From assembly GCA_006384855.1 (NCBI GenBank), contig VCJN01002026.1:28012-92011 (forward strand): 64,000 bases of DNA, given 5' to 3'. A program made the translations under genes and the position numbers. The notes beneath the pieces were generated by a model. It searched no databases. It was not told the origin of the DNA and saw only the letters and a program-made list of their open reading frames with translations. This document shows, piece after piece, positions 1 to 11,221 of the stretch. Source of the DNA: Tetraselmis striata (Eukaryota; Chlorophyta; Chlorodendrophyceae; Chlorodendrales; Chlorodendraceae). The number at the start of each line of letters is the position of its first letter. Positions within the stretch are counted from its first letter, which is position 1.

Positions 1-82
1 CAATAGTACGCATATCTGCACTGGCGCTTGTTAGCACTCTCCAGCCCGTGCAGATCCTTTCAGTTCGCGAACAGTCTCGCAC

Positions 83-291
83 CTGAAGAAGCTCCGCCCG
101 CCGGCCTTGGGGATGTGCGAGTGATAGAAGAAGTATTTACCGTTACTCCTCAGAGTCTCAAAGGTGGCAGGCATGTCGTAGTTTGCCGCAGCCGTGTAGA
201 ACGTCCGGATGTGCATGCCAGGATGGGGGGAAGCGGTGGCAACGCCACACACGACCACCAGAGCAAAGCAGAGGAGCAATCCGGTCCTCAT
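83..291 (-). CDS. Sulfotransferase-like protein, first exon (partial)
   Basis: Starts at the ATG at 289-291, read leftward. The first ~20 residues (MRTGLLLCFALVVVCGVATA) form a signal peptide or signal anchor. About 55 residues in comes YHSHIPKAGGRSFF, which matches the 5'-phosphosulfate-binding loop (HIPKxGGTS type) of Golgi carbohydrate sulfotransferases; these use PAPS to sulfate glycans in the secretory lumen. The exon probably ends at 83, where TTCAG is followed by GTGCGAGA, the commonest donor type in this window; reading on meets a stop at 31-33. The rest of the gene lies left of the window. The 3'-phosphate-binding motif is therefore unseen, and the family call rests on one motif plus topology. 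The loop has Arg where Thr is more usual. Confidence 0.55.
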
Positions 292-2847
292 GCTACGCCT
301 GATTGATCTGCAGCAGTGCAGCCAACACAAACTTGTTAGCCAGCAGGCATCAGGTCATGAGTGTTGTCATTACGAATTGCCAGTCCTTATGGTTTCTCCC
401 ACTGGGATCCATGATTTTCTTTCTGCGGTGTCATGTGACATTACTTACGAGGTGTCGGGGGACGCCGTCATCGTATTTAGAACACACGCTGACATAGCGG
501 TTCCCCAGGCTTTCTCACGGCGACAGCGCTGAAGTACTTAACAGTGACTGTTCACCGGGGGCACAACGAGTACCAGACGATTTAATATGATATCATATCC
601 ATCAATATTTATACAATGTGCCGCGAATGCCGTTTTTTTGTCAGCGGGACAGCGTAACATATTACGTGTATTTGATACAATCACGCGGATATGACGTGGT
701 ATACTTGCACCACTCCTGGATTATGCTCACGCCCACACGGTCTTTAGGATTACCTGCCCCCAGGATTCGCTGTGGAAAGCGGCAGTGCAAAAAGCAAGGC
801 TAGGGGCTGCAGGGCAGCATGCCATGTGTAGACTGCGGCGCATGTGTACATTTCAGCACAAGTTTGCAAGTGGCAGGTCGCAGAGGCAGTTTAGGCTTTA
901 CCTTAATGGCCCAATCGGCCCCAACCCCTAAAAACCCTCGCCCATGACTGTGGGCGGGGGTGTGGGCGGATCTGTGCTAATTTCGCCCAGTGGAGCTGAT
1001 TTTACCACTGTGTTGTATCCACCGCGGCAACCGTTTCCCCGACCTCCTGCCACTGCGGCAGGTATCCCGCACGACACTGATCAATCCTCAAAGCGGAAAC
1101 ATGATAGATGCATACCATAGCTAGGCTGTGTGGGAAGTTACGTCGATTTTTGTAACGCGTTTGCTCGCGAGCTGGTGTAGGATGCCGATGCCGATAGATT
1201 TTTTTTCCGGACCGCCTCGCCATATCAAGTCAAGGCAATCACGGTCTCTATCGCACCATCTCGACTGACGGTCAACGGTTGCCCGGCTAAGATATAGACT
1301 CGCACCGCCCCGATCCGGGGATCGGTAAGACTGTTAGAGAGACCCCTTGTCAGCGCCACTTCGCCATTTGAAATTCTGTAGTGCCATACAAAGGCCACCC
1401 GACCGACCACGGCTGGCTAGCAGCATAGGCGGCAAGAGGCTCACTGACTGAGCTACGTTTAGAGTTTCCGGGTCTAGTCTGTTATGGGATACCAATCTTG
1501 CACCAATCTGGCTCGGAGAGCGGGCGCAGAGACGGGAGTGGGCTCGGGTGGGCACCATCGGGTCGCGCCAGCAGACACGCATCGCGTCTCGCAGTACTTT
1601 CCGCAATAATATCGTAAACGAGAGCAAACGAGGCCAACCGACCGCCAACCCGCTATGAGCCCGTCTGGCTAGCAGTAGAGGAGGCACGAGACCCACCGAA
1701 AAGGTCAAGGGTATTGCTCTCGGATTTACGATGTGCTGTTACACCATTCACGCACGGGGCTGGCTCAGGGAGCGGGGAAGGGGACAGAGGTGGGCTCGAG
1801 GTTGCACCATCACGGGGCGGCTTCGGCCGATGTCCCGGGGCGAACTTTACTTTACTTTATCATCACGGGGGGGGGGGGGGGGGTGGGTAAGCGATAGACG
1901 CGCGAGAGCGCCCCGCAGTACATCCGTATGAATATAGCACACCGTATACATGTGTTTTTTAAATAATGATCCGACCCCTCGTTTGCGATCCCGTCTCCTG
2001 ACTGACCCACGGATGAAAACCGCCGGGACTGCCACCTTCAGAAGTTGCGATCACAATGTGCCTAGGTAAAAGCCGTAAAGCACGGTTGTCGCGTCGAGCG
2101 TGCGTGTTGCTGAGGCTGATTGGGGCTGGATCGTTTTAAAATAGCCCAATACTTGTGTTATTATCGCTGGTGCCCAACCCGCCTGTTTGACCCAGCTGAG
2201 GGCAAGTAGTCACACAGGAACCAGTATCAGGCGAGGATCCGCCCGCTGTGCTGCGGGGCGCCAACCAATACCAATGGTGCTTGGTATACAGTAACAACAT
2301 AGAGCACCCCCATGCCCTACGCGCCCCCACATTGCCCCAGTCTCCCTCCTGCCCTCGCTCTCGCTTTCAATCTCTCCCACAGAAAGCTGCGCACTTCGTG
2401 TTCGAACGCTCTCAACAACTCTCAAATTGCCTTCACTGAATCGCATATCCAATGCGACCAGCATTTTCTGTGCGGGTACATACCGGTATTAAACCAATAC
2501 GCCGCAGGATATGACACTGGCCCTGAGACATCCGCGGCACTGCATGAACGTGCTGCGTAAGCTGCGTTGGGGTCGGGTGAGTATGTTTTCAGGTCGTACC
2601 TGGACCGCGGTCACGCAGAGAGCCCAGCCTGGGACGAGCGCACGTCGGACCGCTGACTTGATGCAGCGGCAGATTGAGGTTGGAGGTGAAGACAGTGCCG
2701 TCCAGAGGATCGCCGAGTACGGGGGAACCGTACATGAACGGGCAGCTGATCCTGGCAAGCTGCTGCTTGCGTCGGCGTGTCGGTAGATGAGCGGTGGACC
2801 ACTCCCCAGCAGCACTGCATATCAAGGCATCCCGTTGATCCCCCTCC

Positions 2848-2878
<31 letters not shown>

Positions 2879-2894
2879 GCCTCCTCGTCAAATT
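292..2894. other. Intergenic region, no supported gene
   Basis: No reading frame here shows a recognisable domain or coherent exon chain. It holds imperfect internal duplications around 1390-1700, a SINE 3' end at about 1811-1860, a G run at 1867-1883 and a C run at about 2850-2878. The frames on both strands around 2490-2890 are long only because of GC content and the homopolymer. Confidence 0.6.
1811..1860 (+). repeat. SINE 3' end (truncated copy)
   Basis: Carries the family's conserved 3' module (GGCTTCGGCCGATGTCCCGG, then GGCGAACTTTACTTTACTTTA). The same module occurs at 29468-29512 (+), and reverse-complemented at 30155-30200 and 47393-47440. The tail is made of short TTTAC repeats. The tRNA-like head is missing. 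Confidence 0.6.
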
Positions 2895-3760
2895 ATTAAT
2901 CCTTAGTGGGCGGCTCGCGACGACACTACAAGTACAGGTACCGCTACCGTACTGGCCTGGGGTTGAACAAAAGGGCCAGTAAGAAATATATAATTACATG
3001 AGCTAGCAGCAGAAGGCGATATCGGAAATCACCAAAATAAAAGGCAATCAGAAAGGTCCTCTACAGCGACTGCGGGGTGGAAGCAGTAACATGAGAAGAC
3101 GCAGAGTGGGCACGAGCACACGCATCAGACTTGGCCATCTGCACACCGGCAGAGAGAATGCCGCCCAGGGTACCATGCACGCAAGCCGAGACCCGCTGCA
3201 ACAGCCCCCGCCGTGTGCGCGACAGGTGACGGCGGAACTCAGCAGGTTGGCCGGCGACAAAGTTTCGAAGTGCCTGAACGGATTGACCACGAAGAAAGCA
3301 AGAGGTCGGGGCGGAAGGACCGCCAGGGAAGTTGCGCACAGCCAACAGCACCGCAAAGATGTAGACCACAGTCAAAGCGGACTTCGCGAGTCGGCCGCGG
3401 TCCTCAACCACAAAAGGGTAGTACCGGTGAGCACCCTGCACTGGGGCGGAAGACGCCCGGTCCGCTGCCAACTTAGCATGCTCCGCCTCGGTCGCCGCGA
3501 TTCCCGGGATGCACCAGCGGGGGTCGTTGCTCCAAGTGGGGGTCGTGGAGGACACGCACGCGAAGTCGATCATGTAATCGCACGCTGCCCCTCCCCACCC
3601 CGCCAGCGTCAGGTCCGACGGCCGCGAGCGGTCCGCTGGGCGCAGCCCACTCGTCTCAAGGGTCAAGTCGCCGGCTCCCGAGCGGTCCTGGTCAAGCACC
3701 GCCCCCGCATCAATTGCCACAGATGCCCACAGATTCTTCAAAGCGGTATGCATGCGGTAA
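2895..3760 (-). mobile_element. 5'-truncated LINE, C-terminal end of ORF2
   Basis: A minus-strand frame (stop at 3061) encodes the end of a non-LTR retrotransposon polyprotein. Seen in order: RPSDLTLAGWGG, DYMIDFACVS, a Lys/Ala-rich segment (AEHAKLAADR) and RYYPFVVEDRGR. This is the nuclease-like C-terminal block that follows the reverse transcriptase in many algal and plant LINEs (PD-x(n)-DxDh-K arrangement). No RT or apurinic endonuclease remains. The 3' UTR (TGATATCGCCTTC... then GTAATTATATA) ends near TAAGGATTAAT at about 2897. A plus-strand sister copy at 4455-5258 shares the same 5' breakpoint (GCATGCATACCGCTTTGAAG). Confidence 0.6.
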
Positions 3761-3829
3761 GAGGCCAGTAAGAAATCCACCGAGAGGATTGAGAGAGGCG
3801 TTGACTACAGTGTTGGTCTTCGAGTTACT

Positions 3830-4045
3830 TACGGTCTGCCGCTGCCCAGCAATTGCTTCCTATCGGTGGTACGAGTACTGCCATTACCGTTACTACATGC
3901 GCGTTTGTAGCTCTGAAGATACATGTACCGTCGCCTGGCGATTTAGTGGCACACCCTCCGTCAGCAGCGACTGTTTCCCTCCCAGAATCGCTGCCAGGTT
4001 CTACTGCTCCACCCTCGGGTACGGGTTCGGGTGCGACCTCCGATG
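3830..4045 (+). repeat. Dispersed repeat, copy 1 (direct copy at 5415-5605)
   Basis: Starts TTCCTATCGGTGGTACGAGT and runs through CCGTTACTACAT, GCTCTGAAGATAC and the TAGTGGCAC/CCCTCCGTCAG block to CACCCTCGGGTA. A direct diverged copy lies 1.6 kb downstream. The two copies flank the plus-strand LINE fragment, so this may be an upstream part of the same or an associated element. The frames across it do not match a family I recognise. Confidence 0.5.
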
Positions 4046-4454
4046 ATATCAACCCACGACCATGGTTGTCCAACGCCACCTCAGCCGTGCGATTCGCTTG
4101 CGTGACTTTATTTGTGGCCCTCGATCTCAGCTTCCAGCGTACGAGTGCCGCGGCCTCGCGACTTGATACATACCCTGCTCATGTACATACAGCGCGTGCG
4201 GGCCGGGCTCCCTATCGCTTTTCCAGTCGGATCACGAGTCAGCCCGCAAGATTCCCCATGCTGCTTATTCGGCCGCCGTTGCGCGGGTACGGGGCCTTTG
4301 CCCGCGCGGAGGTTCCGCGCTTGTCACTTGCCCTTGCCCCACGTGTGGTATTGATCCCTTATGGCTTCGCTCTACGGATGGCTCGAACCGGAGCGCTATG
4401 GATGTCATCATGGATCATCTACCCATATGCCCTGTGGCGAACTACAAGCATCGC

Positions 4455-5258
4455 ATGCATACCGCTTTGAAGAATATGTGGGCATCTGTGGCAATTGATG
4501 CGGGGGCGGTGCTTGACCGGGACCGCTCGGGAGCCGGCGACTTGACCCTTGAATGAGACGAGTGGGCTGCGCCCAGCGGACCGCTCGCGCGCGGCCGTCG
4601 GACTTGACGCTGGCGGGGTGGGGGGGGGGGGGGGGGGGGCGGCGTGCGATTACATTATCGACTTCGCGTGCGTGTCCTACTCCACCACCCCCACTTGGAG
4701 CAACCACCCCCGCTGGTGCACCCCGCCGGGAATCGCGGCAACCGAGGCGGAGCACGGTAAGTTGGTAGCGGACCGAGCGTCTTCCGCCCCAGTGCGGGGT
4801 GTTCACCGGTACTGCCCTTTTGTGGTTGAGGACCGCGGCCGTCTCGGGGAGTCCGCTTTGACGGTGGTCTACATCTTCGCGGTGATGTTGTCTGTGCGCA
4901 ACTTCCTGGCGGTCCTTCTGCCCCGACCTCATGCTTCCTTCGTGGTCAATCCGTTCAGGCACTTCGGAACTTTGTCGCTAGCCAACCTGCTGAGTTCCGC
5001 CGTCACCTGTCGGGGGCTGTTGCAGCGGGTCTCAGCTTGCGTGCATGGTACCCTGGGCGGCATTCTCTCTGCCGGTGTGCAGATGGCCAAGTCTGATGCG
5101 TGGGCTCGTGCCCATTCTGCGTCTTCTCATGTTACTGCTTCCACCTCGCAGTTGTTTGTAGAGGACCTTTCTTATTGTCCCTTTTTGGTGATTTCCTGAT
5201 ATCGCCTTCAGCTGCTAGCTCATGTAATTATATAGTTACTTACGGTCGGTAAGGATTA
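4455..5258 (+). mobile_element. 5'-truncated LINE, second copy, frameshifted and G-run interrupted
   Basis: Sister of the 2895-3760 copy in opposite orientation, carrying the same nuclease-like C-terminal block and stopping at 5197-5199. Two lesions are visible against the other copy: a 4-bp duplication near 4551-4556 that puts a stop in frame, and a run of about 19 G at 4621-4639 where the sister has a short GGGTGGGGAGGGG stretch. The frame remains open after the G run. The 3' UTR (CTGATATCGCCTTCAGCTGC, GTAATTATATA) matches the other copy up to TAAGGATTAAT. A dead fragment. Confidence 0.6.
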
Positions 5259-7331
5259 ATGCTAAGACCACCGCTGCACCGGATATCCATTAGTTGGTAC
5301 TACGGCCCGTACGGGTACCAGCACTAGCGGAGGACTGCTGCGCGTCACCACATCTATCTACTTTACGGCCACTCCCCAGCCATGGAGTTGGTAGCGACCA
5401 GTGAGGTCGCGTCTGCTGCTTAGCGATGGCTTCCTATCGGTGGTACGAGTACTGCCAATACCGTTACTACATTCGCTTCTGTTGCTCTGAAGATACCGTC
5501 GCCCGGCGAATTAGTGGCACCCCTCCGTCAGAAATGGCAACTCCTACCCTACTAGAACCGCAGGCAGGCGGTACTAATGCTCCGCCCTCGGGTATAGAAG
5601 GGCATTTCCTTGGTCACCTCTACCCAAGTCCCCTCGGAAGGCGTCCAACCCTCCTTGCCCTAAGGAATACGGCGCTTGGAGTTGCGACGCCCCAGCATGG
5701 CACACCACTGCTCGGCGCCGGCGGCTCGCAGCACCGGGGGTTGGTAGGAGTTAGTTGCCGGCGCTCCGGCGTTGCTGCGATGCATGGTAGTGTCAATTCA
5801 GCCGGTTTGAGACCTAGGGTACCTTTGGCCGTTGCGTCGTCACGGAGCTTGTTAGGTGTTTAAGTACATTGTGGCAAAAGTCCCAATAACGATTCCGGGT
5901 AGCCGCGCGATGCGCGATGTGGGTCCAATGTACTATGGGGATGGCACAACATGCTACTGGTAGCAAGGCGCCACGGGCGGCCGGTCAAGCGGCAAGTAAA
6001 GTGTGTCCTCTGTCTCAACCCACCCGATCTCGCCCCTTAGTCGTTTGAATCATACCTGCCCCCTTGGCATGTTCGCATCCGGAAGGCTACTGCCCGTTTG
6101 CCCGCAGACAATGATGCGCCTTGGCAATGGCGCCAACTCGGCGTTACTACGGGTGGCGGGCGCCGTGCCGTTTTCCCAGCGGCACGTCTCGCCATGCATC
6201 CGGTAGTGCGCCAAGCGGAGCGCTGCCTGCTCCTAGCGTGTTTCGACCGGAAGGGCATCGCCCCGCTGGCCTCGCTCACGTGTCTCCCGCTGGATCTTAT
6301 GTCGCGGACGGGCGCCCTTCGACCGACCTTGAACATCATTATTGACGTTCTTGGCCTACTTTAGGGTCGCATGCGATTGTAGCTCGGTGCCCGCCACAGT
6401 GCCGTCATGCATCATACGCAGCGGCACTGCTGTCCCCCCATCGGCGATTTGCATGTTCCTATACGGTCTTGCCGCTTCATGAACGATGGTTGGTGCTCCA
6501 TGGTGTATGCCAACTTGGCATTCTCGAGGAATGGTAGGTAGTGATGGCCACCGGAATTGTCGAAATTACCAAGTAAGATGGGCAGAGGGACATCGATAGA
6601 TCGAAATGTTGTACTATCTATGTATGTGTATGCAACAAGTGCCTTGCATGACTAGCAGCTTCAATCCACTAACTTGTCATCCTGATATCCTCGACAGTTG
6701 CAGGGACTGACCAAAGGTAGCTTGATGAACAGTAGTTGCGTCGCTGCGATATGGATAGCTGGAGAACGTACGGTATCCTCGCCGTGACGTGTACAGTACT
6801 TTAAGCAGTGTTTAACTGAAACGGAGACACGGAAACTTTTGATGGAATAAAAGGAAGGACTCCCCCCCCCCCCCCCCCCCCCCCCCCAACCCCGCGCGCC
6901 CTTTTTGGGGGGAGAACCGCTCTCTAAAACAACTACTATTAAATCTGACTCGCCGTGAAACGTTGCGTAATTCGCATCCCGGAGGGCTAATGCATCAACC
7001 GGGTAAACCCAGGACGAACACGTGCCCGGTCGATATCGCCCCCGAATGACAGACTTGTGAATTATTAGTGGGTATGGTTCCAGAGCCGGGAATCCTGGGA
7101 TAACAGCTCGTCTGAGGATTATTCCGTACCGGTATCGGCGTACTGCCCACATACATCGTCGCTGCAATCAGCGGCCGGTGCAGCGCAAGCCCGCGACCCT
7201 TTGCGCGTGTATACGCCACAACCCCAGGTCCAAGCGCAGCCCCTCTTCCCAGCTGTAGGAGGGAGCGGCCTCCACGGGGATACGGCTCCGTGGGATAGAC
7301 CAGGCGAACGGTGACAGGGGGACGCGACCCG
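5259..7331. other. Intergenic region with repeat fragments
   Basis: Contains the second copy of the 3830-type repeat (5415-5605), a C run at about 6863-6887 and, near 6980-7050, a minus-strand fragment resembling the middle of the SINE (GGGCTAATGCATCAACCGGG). The open frames around 6003-6364 and 6661-7600 show no family signature. Confidence 0.55.
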
Positions 7332-10297
7332 ATGGGGGAGGAGGGCGACGAGGGGGCGGCGACCGCCAAGCGGCACCTCGTTATCCTGGACGTGAACGGC
7401 ATGCTGGTGCACCGATGGCGGCCCGCCTCCAACGACCCTAAGCCTGACCAGTCGCCAGATGGCACTACCAGCAGGTGGCTTGTCCCGGCACGGGCGTGGG
7501 CACGCCGCACCACGCGGCGCAGTCCGATTCCCCACTGTGTGGGAGGGGAAACGTGCTTCATTAAACAAATCAGACAAGAATCGGCAGTAGGGCGGGGCAT
7601 GGTGGGCGACCCTAGGCGGCCAGTCCGACTAGCGGCACCTCCTCGTCTACTTTCTGCCCCAGCAGAGACTCACATCTTTTCATTGAATGTCAACTAGCAC
7701 CGGCACCGCCCGTGACGTTGCTGCCAGTTGCAAAGCTTAAAATTTAATAGCACCTGAGCGCCATCCCCCTCCGATCCACGCAGAGGGCAGCAGCTGTTCA
7801 ACCGGCCCTACATGCACGAGGCGGTGGATCTGCTGTGTAAGAGCTTCAGCGTGCTGGTGGGTAGCGCCGCGGGGGGAGGGCGGCTAGTTTTTGCGCGCCA
7901 TGCCATGCCACCCTGCCCTGAGGCGCGGGGCGGTGGGCGCATGCGCAGGTGTGGAGCAGCATGCAGGGGCACAACCTGCAGGAGGTCGTGGCGCACTGCT
8001 TCAAGGGCCAGGAGGATAGCCTGCTGGGGGTCTGGGACCAGGAGCACTGCACCGAGGTGCCCCCCCCCCCCCCCCCCCCCCACGCGTAACGGTGCACCGG
8101 CTGCCCCCATTCCGCTCCGAGAGGGATCGGCCTCAGCCATCCCGCGTGCTCGCGCTGGCTACGTAGGTGGCGGACCGGGACCTGGAGGAGGGCTTCCGGG
8201 AGCGACACGACATCCGCGCCAGCAAACCCATCTTCCTCAAGGAGCTGCGAAAGCTGGAGGTGAGCGCGATACCGCCAGGCCGGCCGCACCATCACCATCC
8301 ATTATGCCCTCTGATGCTTCGAACGGCCCCCCATGCCCCCCCCCCCTTTCCAACCACCTCCATCCCAGGAGCACCCCACCCTGGCCAAGTTCTACCCCAA
8401 CAACGTGCTGCTCATCGACGACTCGGAGTACAAGGCGCGGCTCCCTCCCCCCCTGGCCCCCCAAATTGGGTGCAGGCCTACCGATGGGCACACGATGCGA
8501 CTGACAGGGAAGGGGGTGCTGGTCTGGCGTGCAGGCGGTGCGCAACCCAGAGCACACGGCCATACACCCGGAGGCCTGGGAGCCGGGCAAGCTTGGGTGG
8601 CCGGACGACGAGCTGGGGCTGGTGTGCAAGTACCTCAAGGTGTGCCCAGCCCCCCCCCCCCCCCCCCCCCCCCCCTCCCCCCCCGGGCCAAGGGGAGGGG
8701 GCTGATGGGCCGGTGCCGCTCCCCGCCTTCCCCTGCAGCGGCTCCTACGGGCGGACACGGTGACCTCCTTTGTGCAGGCGAACCCCTTTTGGCTGTGGAA
8801 ATCGTTCCAGGTGAAGGTGCTGCGGGAAAAAGAGGTGCGCTGGTTGCGAGGGAGGTGGGGAAAAAGTTTGCGTGTGGTGGTGATGGTGGGGGGGGAGGGG
8901 GGGGCGGGCGTCCTGCCATCCCTTGGCGATTACTGAAGGGAGGCAAGCTTGCTGTACCTGGGTACACGAGCCATAAGGGAGAGCGAATGCCCCTCTGCCC
9001 CTCATGTTGCCGCGGCTGACCTCGTTGAGCGTGGTGACTGCGCCTCTGCCCCCCTCTGGGCGCAGATCCAGCGGGCGTCGGGCTGGTGCGTGCGGCGCGC
9101 TGCCCAGGCGGAGGCGCTCGTCAACATCTGGGAGCAGGAGCTGCTCAAGGTGCCCCCCCCCCCCCCCCCCCCCCGCCCCCACCCCCCCACACGCCCTCAC
9201 CCCTACGCCTCTGCACCAGGATCCTGTTGCCACGCTTTGGGTCCGCTGTATCTCACAGTTGTTGACTCACGCTATATGTTATAAACCTGTATTTACAGTA
9301 CCTGTATAGTCTGATATAAAACCAGAAATAATTTATGTTTTTATATCCGTCCATACAAAGCTACAGCTACATGTTTCTAGCAGAATATAAAACAGTGGCT
9401 ATTCAGTTAAAAGTATAGTCTGATATAGCTAATACATACATTCTGAAGTAGTTTAGAATGTGACACGCATACGTTGCGGCCATCCCGGCTCGATGCTGCA
9501 AAGCATTGCCCCGCGGACCCAATGAAACGGCACAGTAACGCCGGGAGGTGTGCGTTTACTGTCCGGACAGGTGCGATGCAACCAGTCGCTGCCCAGTATG
9601 CCCTGCCCTGTGCAGCCGTGTGGCCTGCATGCCGTGGGTTCAGGCGCGCCACCGAGGGCATCGATGCCGGCTCTGACGCGGGCTGCCCTCCCGGCGCCTG
9701 ACCCCGCAGGCGCACGACTCCAAGAAGGAGAGGCTGCTGTCCGTGGCCACGATGGCCGCCAAGACCGCGCGCTCCGTGGCGCAGCGCGCCGACGACGCCG
9801 CCAGCACGAGCGCGCCGGCCGAGTCCGTCATGCCGCTGGTGGAGGCCATGTGGCCGTGCTTCCCCCGGGCGGTGCGGCACACCTTCCGGCACTGCAAGCC
9901 CGCCTTAGGCGAGCCCCCCAGCCTCGCCCCCCCCCCCCTCCCCCCCCCCTAAGGCCCACCCCCACTCCCCCGACACAGTGATGGCATACACCACAAGCAT
10001 TTGAGAGCTTAATGTCGTTTTACTAGGCAGAGGAATGTATGCCGTTTGTTTATCAACCGTGGCTGTACTTTGTGCGCTCTGCTGCTTGCTGCACCGCCTT
10101 TCCGTGCCCGGGCGCGCTATGTTGGGTGTTGTTGCTGCGCTCGGCACCCAGCCGGGTATGGGCTTGAGCTCGTGGATGGGGTGGCGGCGTCCGCTTGCAA
10201 TCGCAGAAGAGGGCAATCGCAATCAAGGCGTTCATGTTCGCGGTGTTCTCACCGGCTGTTCTGGCTCCAGGCAACGCATGCACACACATGTATATAC

Positions 10298-10356
<59 letters not shown>

Positions 10357-11221
10357 ATAAGTACATATATGATATGTCTTCATGTATATGGTATGAAGGG
10401 CTTAGCTGCTTACCCAACTGAGATGCCTTGATGCCCTCCAACCATCTACAGCCCCGTGTAATGTTGTCCCCCCCCCCCCCCCCTCCCCCCCCTCTCTCTC
10501 TCTATTTCTATATATATATACATATATATGTGTATGTATATATATGCATATATACACATACATATATATGTAAAATATATAACATTTGTGTTTATGATTG
10601 TGTCGTGGTTGTGCGCATGCATGTATGTATTGGTAGTGTAATGTTTTGAGCCACCGCTGGCTGCAGATTTGCGGAGTCAGACGGTTGGCGCTCACCCCCC
10701 CCCCCCCCCCTCCCGGCCCCTGCTCTCTCGCGGCTGCCTGGCGCGCAGATGGCGGCGACCTGATGAAGTGCGTAGTGGACACGTTCAACCACACGTTCGA
10801 CCCGCGGTGCGTCCGTGGCTCGGCAAGGAGCGCCGCCTTGCAGGCGGAGTTTGCCTACCAGATTGCCCGCGCCAGCTGCAGTCGCCTGTATACATATGCG
10901 CTCTCATGCGTACATATATGTATGACATGCTATAGGTGTCTGTAGGGTCTGCTGGGGCAAGCGCGCCGCTTTGGGGCGGATGGGCGGTGATGCAGCGGTG
11001 GCCGTGTTGTGCCCCGCAGGCGGATGCTGCGGGTGCGGTCGGGGGAGTCGCTGGGCCCGCTGTGGCGGGAGGTGGAGTACGCGGCCAAGAACAACTGCCT
11101 GCTGCCCGGCCTGCCGGAGATGCGGGCGGTGATGGAGGAGTGCCGCGGGGATGCGGGCGCGATCCGGGAGAAGATGGCGCAGGCGCGCAAGCGGCAGAGG
11201 GTGGGGGACGCGGCTGCGTGA
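7332..11221 (+). CDS. FCP1/HAD-type phosphatase-domain protein
   Basis: Eleven exons: 7332-7474, 7784-7856, 7949-8056, 8167-8259, 8369-8434, 8535-8639, 8739-8834, 9066-9149, 9710-9908, 10749-10887, 11020-11221; phases agree throughout, giving 435 aa. Residues 13-180 form an FCP1-like haloacid dehalogenase phosphatase domain: LVILDVNGMLVHR (motif I, D20), FNRPYM, VWSS (about 73-76, motif II), ASKPIFLKEL, LLIDDSEYKA (DD at 156-157, motif IV) and RNPEHTAIHP. Such domains dephosphorylate phosphoserine or phosphothreonine in proteins. The second Asp of DxD is Asn (DVN), so activity is uncertain. A tail of ~240 aa has no domain I recognise, only charged helices. Introns 5 and 9 are best read as GC-AG. 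I chose the first true ATG, at 7332; the frame is also open just upstream. Confidence 0.75.
10299..10355 (+). repeat. (GT)n microsatellite
   Basis: About 28 GT units inside intron 9 of the FCP1-like gene. A C run (about 10470-10491) and AT-rich sequence (10500-10580) follow in the same intron. The open frames here are artefacts of the dinucleotide repeat. Confidence 0.95.

Noticed and set aside
2849..2878. C run as an assembly gap or sequencing artefact
   Set aside because: Such runs recur dozens of times with intact sequence on both sides and a preferred position near splice sites, so they are probably real, though exact lengths may be wrong.
10053..10441. Open frames of Cys-Val or Thr-His repeats on both strands
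   Set aside because: Produced by the (GT)n microsatellite in an intron.
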